From contig JANJTA010000005.1 of NCBI GenBank assembly GCA_024711345.1, forward strand, positions 62,001 through 126,000: a stretch of DNA of 64,000 bases, read 5' to 3'. Of the stretch, positions 22,542 through 34,837 are shown in pieces (within the stretch, counting starts at the first letter, position 1; the number at the start of each line of letters is the position of its first letter). The position numbers and the translations under genes are program-made. The notes under the pieces are model-generated. The model had not been told where the DNA came from, searched no databases, and was given only the letters and a program-made list of their open reading frames with translations. Source of the DNA: Rhodanobacter sp. GTDB lineage: Bacteria; Pseudomonadota; Gammaproteobacteria; Xanthomonadales; Rhodanobacteraceae.

Positions 22542-23315
22542 TCACTTCTGGCTTTCGACGCGCGAACCGGTGGCGAAGAAGTCGTGCAGGTCGTGCGCGA
22601 ATTCGTCGAAGCGGGCGTAGACCACGCGGTTCGAACGGCTGAAGAAGTTGTACGCGAACAGCGCCGGGATCGCGGCGAACAGACCGAAGGCGGTCATGAT
22701 CAGCGCCTCGCCGACCGGGCCGGCCACCGCGTTCATCGACGCGTTGCCGGAAGCGGCGATGCGGATCAGCGCGTGGTAGATGCCCCACACGGTACCGAGC
22801 AGACCGACGAACGGCGCGGCGGAACCGACCGTGGCGAGCAGGGTCATGCCGCCTTCCAGACGCATGCTCTCGCGGGCCACGGCTTGGCGCAGGGCGCGGT
22901 CGATGAACTCCGAGCGGCTCAGCGACTCGGCCAGACGACCGGTGGTGCCGGCGGCTGCCGTGGCCTGCTGATGGTGGGCGACCGCCGAGGCGGCGTCGAG
23001 CGCGATCTTGGAGAACGGCTCGCTGCGCGGCTGGGCTTCCAGTTCGCGGATCGCGTCCTGGGTGGAGCCGTTGCCCCAGAACCCGTTGATGACCTTGTCG
23101 GCGCGGGCCTTCACCGTCGCGTTGCGGATGCCGTTGGCGATGATGAAGTACCAGGACAGGAACGACATCGCAACCAGGGTCACGAAGACGACCCAGCCGA
23201 GCCAGTCGAAGTTCTGGATCAGGTTGTCGAAGCCCATCTGCTTCATGGCTTCGGCGTTGGTATTGCCACCCATGGCCTGTGCGGCACCGGTCGTATCAGG
23301 AGTCTGTAGGAACAT
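22542..23315 (-). CDS. exbB: ExbB/MotA/TolQ family proton channel
   Basis: LEGGMTLLATVGSAAPFVGLLGTVWGIYHALIRI...GPVGEALIMTAFGLFAAIPALFAYN. Confidence 0.95.
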   Translation of the reverse strand: MFLQTPDTTGAAQAMGGNTNAEAMKQMGFDNLIQNFDWLGWVVFVTLVAMSFLSWYFIIANGIRNATVKARADKVINGFWGNGSTQDAIRELEAQPRSEPFSKIALDAASAVAHHQQATAAAGTTGRLAESLSRSEFIDRALRQAVARESMRLEGGMTLLATVGSAAPFVGLLGTVWGIYHALIRIAASGNASMNAVAGPVGEALIMTAFGLFAAIPALFAYNFFSRSNRVVYARFDEFAHDLHDFFATGSRVESQK

Positions 23316-23371
23316 AACGCTACCCTAGGGAAGTCAAGCGTGAACTGTAACTGTAAACCGGGCGAACCCGG

Positions 23372-24031
<660 letters not shown>

Positions 24032-24250
24032 CTGTCACTGTCTGGAGCTGATCAAACCGAAGGAGAACGTTGCCGCAGGGCTTGGCCCCGAACTCGTCAG
24101 ATGCCTTGACGGATCCGGAGGGAACGTGCCACTGGGGAGACGCAGGGAAAGGTTGAAACGGTACAACAGCACATGACATTTGTATAGCACCGCAGGGCGA
24201 ATCATATGGACGTCCATCCTGCCCCGCGGCCTGCCACGCGCTTCAACCGG

Positions 24251-25540
24251 TCATTCGGCACCGGTCTTTTTCAGCCAATCCCTTGCCTTCGCCGCCGTCT
24301 CCGGATCCTTGGCAGCGTTCTTCATCGCGGCGATCGCCGCCGGCTTGTTCTTCAAGCCGCGTTCGGACTCGGCCAGCAGCATGTACGCCGTGCCCTTGTG
24401 CTGTACGCCCTTGTCGATGGCCTGCTGCACCAGGCTCTTGGCCTGGCTGTACTTGTTCTCGCTCAGCAGCAGGCGCCCGGCGCGCAGTGCGGCCTCGCCA
24501 TCGCTGGCCAGCGGGATGGCCTTGTTGTAGTAGCCGATCGCCTTGTCGACGTTGTTGCCGATCTCGGCGGCCTGGCCGAGCAGCACGTAGGTTTCCGCGT
24601 CGGGCTTGATCATGCCCTTGCCGATGCCGTCCTCCAGCACCTGCTGGGCCTTGAGCGCGTTCGGCGTCGGGTCCGAGCTTTCCTGGCCGGTGATCAGATA
24701 CAGCTTGGCCAGGTTCACGTACTGGGTATCCTTGTTGAGCGTGCCGGCGGCGCGGGCCTTCTCCAGCAGCTGGATCGCCTCGGGATACTTGTGCGCCTGC
24801 ATCAGCACGGCGACCGCGTTGTTGAGCGCGTTCGGATCGCCAGGATTGGAATTGAGCTGGCTGGTGGCGAGCTGGGCCGCCTTGTCGTCCTGGCCGGACT
24901 CGGCGTAGCTGGCCATCAGGATCTGATCCCAGGTCGGCTGCGGCTTGTCGGTCAGCGACTTGGCCTTGGTGATCGCGGCGATCGCCTCGGGATACTTGTT
25001 GAGCCGATAGTAGGCATTGCCTTCGAGCGCATACGAGTCGGCGGTTTCCTTCCTGCCTTCGGCGCGCCACTTGGCGACCGTGTCCAGCGCGGGCTGGTAC
25101 TGCTCGTCAGCCAGCTGGAACTGCGCCAGCATGTACAGCAGCTGGAAGTAGGTGTCGTTCGGCATCACGCCGAGCGCCAGCGCGCGCTGCAGCGTGCTGA
25201 TGGCGCCCTTGATGTCGCCGTCGTTGTAGTGGAGGCTGGCCATGCCCTGCAGGGCCAGTGCCTGGGCGTACTTGCTCTTGCTGCTGTCGATGATCGGCTG
25301 CAGCAGCTGTTCGGCCTTGGCCTTGTCGCCTTCGTTGACAGCGTCGAGGCCGTCGTTGAGGTTCTTCTGGTCCTTCGGGCTGCTCAGATCGAGCTTGGGC
25401 TCGGTGCGCGTCGCGTTCGGATACAGCGCCTCCTTCTTGGGTTTGGCGTCGTCGCTCTTGCGCGCCAGGGCCGGGCTGCTGGCCACGCCCAACAGCAGCG
25501 CAACGCCGGCCAGCATGGTTAACCCTCGGGCATGCTTCAT
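24251..25540 (-). CDS. Tetratricopeptide-repeat protein, secreted
   Basis: Signal peptide; multiple TPR units (YPEAIAAITKAKSLTD, DKAIGYYNKAIPLASDGEAALRAGRLLLSENK). Confidence 0.85.
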   Translation of the reverse strand: MKHARGLTMLAGVALLLGVASSPALARKSDDAKPKKEALYPNATRTEPKLDLSSPKDQKNLNDGLDAVNEGDKAKAEQLLQPIIDSSKSKYAQALALQGMASLHYNDGDIKGAISTLQRALALGVMPNDTYFQLLYMLAQFQLADEQYQPALDTVAKWRAEGRKETADSYALEGNAYYRLNKYPEAIAAITKAKSLTDKPQPTWDQILMASYAESGQDDKAAQLATSQLNSNPGDPNALNNAVAVLMQAHKYPEAIQLLEKARAAGTLNKDTQYVNLAKLYLITGQESSDPTPNALKAQQVLEDGIGKGMIKPDAETYVLLGQAAEIGNNVDKAIGYYNKAIPLASDGEAALRAGRLLLSENKYSQAKSLVQQAIDKGVQHKGTAYMLLAESERGLKNKPAAIAAMKNAAKDPETAAKARDWLKKTGAE

Positions 25541-25784
25541 GGTGATCCTCGTGATGTCTGGGCGTGTCGTAGTGACGCGGGGGATTACGAAGCCTAACTC
25601 GACCCGGCACGCGATAACAAGTTGCAGTGCCGCATCAAAGATCGTTAGGAATCAATTGCTTGGCTCGGGCTGCCGGTCAGGGTGCCAAATTGGCATGGCA
25701 CCACCGGCCTCGGCAGCGGCCGCCGCGAAGGCCCGCCGCCCCGGATGGGCGGGCAGCGGGGGCCTTGCGCCGGCGCAGCGAGCG

Positions 25785-28313
<2,529 letters not shown>

Positions 28314-29393
28314 TTATAGCAGGCGCGTCAGCGCGCCTTGTTCCACGTGGAACACTTGGGCAGGCAGCCCTTGCAGTGCGACGGGCAATTCGGTGCCGGT
28401 CAATAACACCTGGGCATCCGCCGCCAGCAACAGGGTCACCACCGCGGTTTGATGGGCCAGGTCCAGTTCCGAGGCAAGGTCGTCGAGGCAGACGACTGGC
28501 CATTCGCCACACTGCTCCGCGTACAACTCGGCCTGTGCCAGCAGGCAGGCCAGCGCCGTGAGCTTCTCCTGCCCGCGGGACAAATGCTCGCGCAAGGGCG
28601 CCTGCTCGAACGTGATCGACCAGTCCGCCCGATGCGCGCCAAGGGTCGTATGCCCGCGGGCGAGGTCCCTGGCCCGCTGCCCGCGCAACTGCCCGGCCAG
28701 GTCCAGCTCGTCCGACCAGCCGCGGCGATAACGCAACTCGAATGCGCCCAGTTCCGGCAGCAAGCCGGCGAGGCTGTCCCGCAGCTTTGGACGCAACCGG
28801 TCCAGATAGTCGCGCCGTTGCTGGTCGATCTGCTCGGCGGCCAGAGCCAGCTCCGCCTCCCATGGCGCAAACAGCTCGTCGGCAGGTGGCGAAGAGGCCC
28901 GCAACAGGCTGTTGCGCTGTTTCAGCGCACGCTGGTAGCGGCGCCAGAGGGACAGAAAGGCATGTTCCACGTGGAACACGCCCCAATCCAGATACCGCCG
29001 GCGTTCCTCCGCCGCACCGGCGATCAAGCCATGCGACCCGGGCTCAAAACAGACCACCGCGCATTCGCCGACCAGCTGCCCCAGCGCCACACCGGCACCA
29101 TCCAGTTTCGCCTCCCAGCGCCCGCCGCCCCGCCCGAGGCCAAGCCGGCGCACCCGCCCATCGGCATGCCGCAGCTCGGCGAAGATCGACAGTTGCGTGG
29201 CGCCCCGCTGCAACAGCGTCTCCTTCGCGCCGCTGCGGAAGGAGCGCGCATGCGACAGCAGGAACGCTGCCTCCAGCGCGCTGGTCTTGCCGGCGCCGTT
29301 GGCGCCCACAAAGACGTTGACCGCCGGGCCCAGCGCCACGTCGACGTTGCTGAGGCAGCGCAGGCCGCGCACGCGAAGCCGCTCCAGCCTCAT
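28314..29393 (-). CDS. recF: DNA replication/repair protein RecF
   Basis: MRLERLRVRGLRCLSNVDVALGPAVNVFVGANGAGKTSALEAAFLLSHARSFR; LSRGQEKLTALACLLAQAEL; VCLDDLASELD. Confidence 0.96.
   Translation of the reverse strand: MRLERLRVRGLRCLSNVDVALGPAVNVFVGANGAGKTSALEAAFLLSHARSFRSGAKETLLQRGATQLSIFAELRHADGRVRRLGLGRGGGRWEAKLDGAGVALGQLVGECAVVCFEPGSHGLIAGAAEERRRYLDWGVFHVEHAFLSLWRRYQRALKQRNSLLRASSPPADELFAPWEAELALAAEQIDQQRRDYLDRLRPKLRDSLAGLLPELGAFELRYRRGWSDELDLAGQLRGQRARDLARGHTTLGAHRADWSITFEQAPLREHLSRGQEKLTALACLLAQAELYAEQCGEWPVVCLDDLASELDLAHQTAVVTLLLAADAQVLLTGTELPVALQGLPAQVFHVEQGALTRLL
28339..28354. promoter_or_regulatory. parS: parS-like ParB-binding palindrome
   Basis: Exact 16-bp palindrome TGTTCCACGTGGAACA. 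Confidence 0.85.
28963..28978. promoter_or_regulatory. parS: parS-like ParB-binding palindrome (second copy)
   Basis: Exact 16-bp palindrome TGTTCCACGTGGAACA, identical to 28339-28354. Confidence 0.85.
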
Positions 29394-29489
29394 GCGGGAA
29401 ATGTCCACAAACGGCAACGCCGGAGTCCCTGGCGGGAGCCCCGGCGTTGTTTATGCCTGCCGCGTCGGGCGAGCGCCATGCGCCGGTCG

Positions 29490-30590
29490 TCAGAGCCGCA
29501 ACGGCATGATCACGTGACGCGCCTGCTCGTTGTCGTGTTCCTGCACGAGGCAGCTCGACTGTGCATCGCGCAGGCTGAGGCGCGCCTGCTCCCCGCGCAA
29601 TGCGGAGAGCGCATCGAGCAGGTAGCCCACGTTGAAGCCCACCGCCAGGTCGGACACGTGGGTGTCGGCCTCGACCTCCTCCACCGCTTCTTCCTGTTCC
29701 GGGTTGTGCGCCACGATGCGCAGCTTGCCCGGCGACAGTTCCAGCCGCACGCCGCGGTACTTCTCGTTGGACAGGATCGCGGCGCGCTGCAGTGCACCGC
29801 GCAGCACCTCGCGGTCGATCGTGGCGGTCTTGTCCGCGCCCAGCGGGATCACTGCCTCGTAGTCGGGGAAGCGGCCGTCGATCAGCTTGGAGGTGAACAC
29901 CACGTCGCCGCGGCGCACGCGCAGGTGGTTGCGGCCGAACTCCAGCTCGACCTGGCCCTCGCCGGTTTCCAGCAGACCTACCAGCTCATTGACGCCCTTG
30001 CGCGGGATGATGATCTGCCGGCGTGTGCTCACCGAATTCTGCAGGCCGGTCTCCTTCATCGCCAGGCGGTGGCCGTCGGTGGCCACGCAGCGCAGGGTGT
30101 GTTCCTGCAGATCCAGCAGCATGCCGTTCAGGTAGTAACGCACGTCCTGATTCGCCATCGCGAAGGCCGTGCGTTCCATCAGGTCGCGCAACGCTTCTTC
30201 CGGCAGGCTGACCTTTTCCACCAGTTCGATCTCGTCGACGGTGGGAAACTCGCTGGCCGGCAGGGTCGTCAGGGTGAAACGGCTGCGCCCGGCGTTCAGC
30301 GCGATACGGTCGCCATTGAGCTTGACGTCGATCCGCGCGCCGTCGGGCAGGGCGCGCACGATGTCGAACAGCTTGCGGGCCGGGATGGTGACCTCGCCAT
30401 CGGCCAGTTTGTCAGCCTCGGTGGTGGCCACCATCTCCACTTCCAGGTCGGTTCCGGTCAGCGACAGCTTGCCGCCACCGACCTTGACCAACAGGTTGGC
30501 CAGCACCGGCAGCGTCTGGCGGCGTTCCACCACACCAACCACCTGCTGCAGCGGCTTGAGCAGAGCTTCTCGTTGGATGCTGAATTGCAT
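29490..30590 (-). CDS. dnaN: DNA polymerase III beta sliding clamp
   Basis: MQFSIQREALLKPLQQVVGVVERRQTLPVLANLLVKV; C-terminal HVIMPLRL. Confidence 0.98.
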   Translation of the reverse strand: MQFSIQREALLKPLQQVVGVVERRQTLPVLANLLVKVGGGKLSLTGTDLEVEMVATTEADKLADGEVTIPARKLFDIVRALPDGARIDVKLNGDRIALNAGRSRFTLTTLPASEFPTVDEIELVEKVSLPEEALRDLMERTAFAMANQDVRYYLNGMLLDLQEHTLRCVATDGHRLAMKETGLQNSVSTRRQIIIPRKGVNELVGLLETGEGQVELEFGRNHLRVRRGDVVFTSKLIDGRFPDYEAVIPLGADKTATIDREVLRGALQRAAILSNEKYRGVRLELSPGKLRIVAHNPEQEEAVEEVEADTHVSDLAVGFNVGYLLDALSALRGEQARLSLRDAQSSCLVQEHDNEQARHVIMPLRL

Positions 30591-30837
30591 GACTGTGCTT
30601 CCCCTATGCCTGCTGTTCTGTCTTTAAAAGAGGTTGGTGGTTGCTGTTGATGCGGTGGGTAACTTTTTTTTCCGAATTCTATCCATCAAATCAACAAGTT
30701 GCATGGTTTGTTGGCTGTGCTTGAACGAGCTGCCTGACGGTGGGCCATTTGTGGATAACTTTCGCGGCCGATCTTTCCACCCATTATCCACAGCTTGGCC
30801 CCTCGGCTATCCATAATTTTTGCCGCCGGCCACCCGC
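30591..30837. promoter_or_regulatory. oriC: Candidate oriC / dnaN upstream region with DnaA boxes
   Basis: Locally AT-richer dnaA-dnaN intergenic region; perfect DnaA boxes TGTGGATAA (30750-30758) and TTATCCACA (30784-30792), plus a degenerate TATCCATAA near 30809-30817; T-tract near 30664-30671. Confidence 0.65.
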
Positions 30838-32169
30838 TCAGCCGGTCAGCGTGCGAATCAGTTGCTCCCAGTCCTGGCGCATGCGCGCGTCAGTCTCGAT
30901 GAACTTGCGGATCGTCTTGCACGCGTGCATCACGGTGGTGTGGTCGCGCCCGCCGAACGCCTCGCCGATCTCCGGCAGGCTGTGCTCGGTCAGTTCCTTG
31001 GACAAGGTCATGGCGATCTGCCGCGGCCGCGCCAGCGAACGCACGCGCCGCTTGGACAAGAGGTCCTGCAGGCGCACGTTGAAGTACTCGGCGGTGATCT
31101 TCTGAATGTTGGCGATGGTGACCGCCTGCGCGTGCGTGGCCAGCAGGTCGCGCAGGGTTTCCTCGGCGAAGTCGGTGGTGATCGGCTTGCCGTAGAAGTT
31201 GGCCCGCGCGGCCAGCGTGTTCAGCGCGCCCTCGAGGTCGCGCACGTTGGAGCGGATGCGCTTGGCCAGCAGCATCGCCACGTGCTCGTCCACCGCCACG
31301 CCCTTGTCGTGCGCCTTGGCCAGCAAAATCGCCGCACGCGTCTCGAAATCCGGCGGTTCGATCGCCACCGACAGGCCCCAGCCCAGGCGCGATTTCAGCC
31401 GCGGCTCCAGCTTGTCCACTTCCTTGGGGTAACGGTCGCAGGTGAGGATGATCTGCTGCTTGGACTCGAACAGCGCGTTGAAGGTGTGGAAGAACTCTTC
31501 CTGCGTGGTGTCCTTGCCGGCGAAGAACTGGATGTCGTCGATCAAGAGCGCATCCACCGAGCGGAAGCGCAGCTTGAACTGGTCCATGCTCTTGGCGCGC
31601 AGCGCCTCGATCATCGAGCCGACGAATTGTTCCGAGCGCAGGTAGAGCACCTTGCAGTCGGGGTTGCGCTCGCGCATCAGGTTGCCGGCGGCGTGCATCA
31701 GATGGGTCTTGCCCAGGCCGGTGCCGCCGTACAGCAGCAGCGGGTTGTAGGCGCGGCCGGGGTTGGTGGCCACCTGCATGGCGGCGGCCTTGCCGAGCTG
31801 GTTCGACTTGCCCTCGACGAAGGTCTCGAAGGTGTAGTGCGGGTCCAGGTTGTGGTTGAACGCGGGAGCCGCCGGGGCCGCGGCAACCCGCGGCGCCGAT
31901 GTCGCCTTGGCCGGCGCGGCCGGCCGCGCCATGCTGGAGCCGACCTCCAGCCGCACCGGGCACGGCTTGCCGTCAAGCTGCAGCAGCATCGCCTCGATCT
32001 GTTCCAGATAGCGCCCGCGCACGGTGTCCAGGGTGTAGGAATTGGGCGCAAACAGCTGCAGGCCGTTGGCCTCTTCGCGCGCCTGCAGCGGCATCAGCCA
32101 GGTATGCAGGTCTTCGGCGCTCAGCTCGCCTTCGAGGCGCTCAAGGCAGCGCCGCCACAGATCACTCAT
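30838..32169 (-). CDS. dnaA: Chromosomal replication initiator DnaA
   Basis: [63 protein letters not shown]. Confidence 0.98.
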   Translation of the reverse strand: MSDLWRRCLERLEGELSAEDLHTWLMPLQAREEANGLQLFAPNSYTLDTVRGRYLEQIEAMLLQLDGKPCPVRLEVGSSMARPAAPAKATSAPRVAAAPAAPAFNHNLDPHYTFETFVEGKSNQLGKAAAMQVATNPGRAYNPLLLYGGTGLGKTHLMHAAGNLMRERNPDCKVLYLRSEQFVGSMIEALRAKSMDQFKLRFRSVDALLIDDIQFFAGKDTTQEEFFHTFNALFESKQQIILTCDRYPKEVDKLEPRLKSRLGWGLSVAIEPPDFETRAAILLAKAHDKGVAVDEHVAMLLAKRIRSNVRDLEGALNTLAARANFYGKPITTDFAEETLRDLLATHAQAVTIANIQKITAEYFNVRLQDLLSKRRVRSLARPRQIAMTLSKELTEHSLPEIGEAFGGRDHTTVMHACKTIRKFIETDARMRQDWEQLIRTLTG

Positions 32170-32266
32170 GGATAAAATCAACCACAGCTTCGGAGCGCTT
32201 GCGCGCGGGGTGATGGGTTAGTCTAGCAGCCTCCCCCGCACCCCCGGCCGCCACCTGTCCACAGCG

Positions 32267-32275
32267 GTATCCACA
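32267..32275. promoter_or_regulatory. Near-consensus DnaA box upstream of dnaA
   Basis: GTATCCACA (one mismatch from TTATCCACA), with a further TGTCCACA just upstream. Confidence 0.45.
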
Positions 32276-32294
32276 GGGCGTCCGCCACGGTCAT

Positions 32295-32324
32295 TTGACA
32301 GAGGCGGCGGCTACCCGACATACT
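32295..32324 (+). promoter_or_regulatory. Putative sigma70 promoter for rpmH-rnpA
   Basis: TTGACA (32295-32300), 18-nt spacer, CATACT; located about 40 bp upstream of rpmH. Confidence 0.5.
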
Positions 32325-32364
32325 TTCAAGCCTTTTTCCATCCACATTCCCTTCGGAGCAACCC

Positions 32365-32499
32365 ATGAAGCGGACCTTCCAGCCCAGCAAGCTCAAGCGC
32401 GCTCGCACGCACGGCTTCCGTGCCCGCATGGCCACCGCCGACGGCCGCAAAGTCCTCAGCGCCCGTCGCGCCAAGGGCCGCAAGCGCCTGATCCCGTAA
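32365..32499 (+). CDS. rpmH: 50S ribosomal protein L34
   Basis: [44 protein letters not shown] (44 aa; absent from the ORF track, evidently too short). Confidence 0.98.
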   Translation: MKRTFQPSKLKRARTHGFRARMATADGRKVLSARRAKGRKRLIP

Positions 32500-32514
32500 T
32501 TCGGCACGAGCGTC

Positions 32515-32919
32515 ATGGCCAACGCCGGGCTGCCGCGCGAAGCGCGGTTACGTCGGCCGGGTGACTTCGCCGCCTTGCGAACCAGCAGCGGACGCGCAGG
32601 CGGCCGCTGTTTTCATATGCGCTATCGCGACAATGGCCTCGACCATGCCCGGCTCGGTCTGGCGATTTCCAAGCGCGTCTCCAAGCGCGCGGTCGAACGC
32701 AACCGGATCAAGCGCCTGCTGCGCGAATCGTTCCGGCGCGTGCGCCACCAGCTGCCGGCGGTCGACATGATGGTGATGGCGCGCGAACAGGCCGCCGGTG
32801 TCCCCGGGCCGCAGTTGCTGGCCGAGCTCGATGGCTTGTGGAAAAAACTTCAGGCCGGCCATGCCGCCACGTCCGGGCCATTGAAGCCCGCCGGCGACAC
32901 CCGCACAATCGAGCGTTGA
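32515..32919 (+). CDS. rnpA: Ribonuclease P protein component
   Basis: LRRPGDFAALRTSSGRAGGRCF...RLGLAISKRVSKRAVERNRIKRLLRESFR. Confidence 0.96.
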   Translation: MANAGLPREARLRRPGDFAALRTSSGRAGGRCFHMRYRDNGLDHARLGLAISKRVSKRAVERNRIKRLLRESFRRVRHQLPAVDMMVMAREQAAGVPGPQLLAELDGLWKKLQAGHAATSGPLKPAGDTRTIER

Positions 32920-32983
32920 CCTTTTCCCTTCCTGTCTCCGCGGCGTGGACACGTGTCGTGGCGTTACCCGGATCTGCTACGCG

Positions 32984-34714
32984 ATGAATCAAACGCGCAC
33001 CTTCCTCCTGTTCGCCCTGCTGGCCGTGGCCTACTTCCTGTTCCTCGCCTGGGAGAAGGATTACGGCCCCCAGCCGCCGCCGCCGGAGGTTGCCAGCACC
33101 GGCGTCGCCTCGTCGACCGACGCCAGCGTACCGGGCGCGATCCCCACCGCCACTCCGGCCACGCCTGCTCCGGCCGCTCCGGCGCAGAGCGGTCAGAATG
33201 CTGCCGCGCCGGCGCAGCTGATCACCATCACCACCGACGTGTTGAAGCTGAGCGTGGACACCCGCGGCGGCAGCCTGGTGCACGCCGACCTGCTGGCCTA
33301 CCCGCAGGCGGCACGCACGCACAAGTCGCCGAACCCGCCGCCGACCGTGCTGCTGTCCAGCGACGAGGCGCATTATTCGGTGGCCCAGAGCGGCCTGGTC
33401 AGCAGCAGCGACAGCGCGCCGGCCGACCAGCCGAACCATCTGGCGCTGTTCCACGCCGAACACACCGCCTACGCGCTGGCCCCTGGCCAGGACGAGCTGA
33501 AGGTCGACCTCACCTGGCAGGACGCCGCTGGCCTCAAGGTCACCAAGACCTATACCTTCAAGCGCGGCAGCTACGTCATCGGCGTGAGCCAGCGCATCGA
33601 CAACGGCAGCGCCGCCGCATGGCATGGCAACGCCTACCAGCAGCTGCTGCGGGTCGAGCCACCGAAAGCCACCAACTGGCTGGCCAACTACACCAACCCC
33701 GAGACACGCAGCTTCCAGGGCGCCGCCTGGTACACCGGCGAAAAGTTCGAGAAGCTGCCGTTCAAGGACTTCGCCGAACCGAAGGACCAGCTCAACGCCT
33801 CGATCAAGGGCGGCTGGGCGGCGATGCTCAAGCTGTACTTCGTCACCGCCTGGATTCCGCCAGCCAACCAGACCGAGCAGTACGTCACCCAGACCATCAA
33901 CCCCGACAGCGCGCACCCGCGCTACCTGATCCGCACCGTCGGTCCCGCGCTCAGCGTGGCGCCGGGACAGAGCCTGACCAGCCAGTCGCGCCTGTACGTC
34001 GGCCCGAACGTGCAGGGCGCGATGGGCGCGATCGCACCGGGACTGGATCTGACCATCGACTACGGCATGTTCAAGATCATCGCCGTGCCGATGCACTGGG
34101 TGCTGTCGCAGTTCCACGCCGTCACCAAGAACTGGGGCGTGGCGATCATCCTGCTGGTGCTGCTGATCAAGGGCCTGAGCTGGAAGCTCACCGCCATCCA
34201 GTACCGCTCCAGCGCGCGCATGCGCAAGCTGCAGCCGCGCGTGCAGGCGCTGAAGGAGCGCTACGGCGACGACAAGCAGAAGATGCAGATGGCGATGATG
34301 GAGCTGTACAAGAAGGAGAAGGTCAACCCGATGGGCGGCTGCCTGCCGGTACTGATCACCCTTCCCGTCTTCTACGGCCTGTTCTTCGTGCTCGAGTACA
34401 GCCTGGAGCTGCGCCACGCGCCGTTCCTGTGGATCCCCGACCTCAGCGCGCCCGACCCGATCTACATCCTGCCGATCATCTACGCGATCGTGATGCTGGG
34501 CACGCAGTGGCTGAACCCGGTCGCGGCGGGCATGGACCCGACCCAGGCGAAGATGATGAAGGTGATGCCGCTGCTGTTCACCGTGATGTTCGCCTTCTTC
34601 CCCGCTGGCCTGTGCCTGTACTACGCCGTGAACGGCATCGTCGGCCTCGGCCAGCAATGGTGGATTACCCATCACGTGGATCGCGAGGACGCTGCGAAGC
34701 CCCAGGCCGCCTGA
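32984..34714 (+). CDS. yidC: Membrane protein insertase YidC
   Basis: MNQTRTFLLFALLAVAYFLFLAWEKDYG; large periplasmic domain; KNWGVAIILLVLLIKGLSWKLTAIQYRSSARMRKLQPR. Confidence 0.97.
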   Translation: MNQTRTFLLFALLAVAYFLFLAWEKDYGPQPPPPEVASTGVASSTDASVPGAIPTATPATPAPAAPAQSGQNAAAPAQLITITTDVLKLSVDTRGGSLVHADLLAYPQAARTHKSPNPPPTVLLSSDEAHYSVAQSGLVSSSDSAPADQPNHLALFHAEHTAYALAPGQDELKVDLTWQDAAGLKVTKTYTFKRGSYVIGVSQRIDNGSAAAWHGNAYQQLLRVEPPKATNWLANYTNPETRSFQGAAWYTGEKFEKLPFKDFAEPKDQLNASIKGGWAAMLKLYFVTAWIPPANQTEQYVTQTINPDSAHPRYLIRTVGPALSVAPGQSLTSQSRLYVGPNVQGAMGAIAPGLDLTIDYGMFKIIAVPMHWVLSQFHAVTKNWGVAIILLVLLIKGLSWKLTAIQYRSSARMRKLQPRVQALKERYGDDKQKMQMAMMELYKKEKVNPMGGCLPVLITLPVFYGLFFVLEYSLELRHAPFLWIPDLSAPDPIYILPIIYAIVMLGTQWLNPVAAGMDPTQAKMMKVMPLLFTVMFAFFPAGLCLYYAVNGIVGLGQQWWITHHVDREDAAKPQAA

Positions 34715-34785
34715 CGGACACCTTGGCGATCTTGCCTGATCGCCAGGCTCAGATGAGCGGCCATCCGTGGCCCCATCTCCCATCG

Positions 34786-34819
34786 AAGCGGCCGCGACGG
34801 GCAACCGCCGCGGCCGCTT
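34786..34819 (+). terminator. Putative terminator after yidC
   Basis: AAGCGGCCGCG ... CGCGGCCGCTTTCGTTT hairpin and T-rich tail. Confidence 0.65.
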
Positions 34820-34837
34820 TCGTTTAACCTGCCGCGC

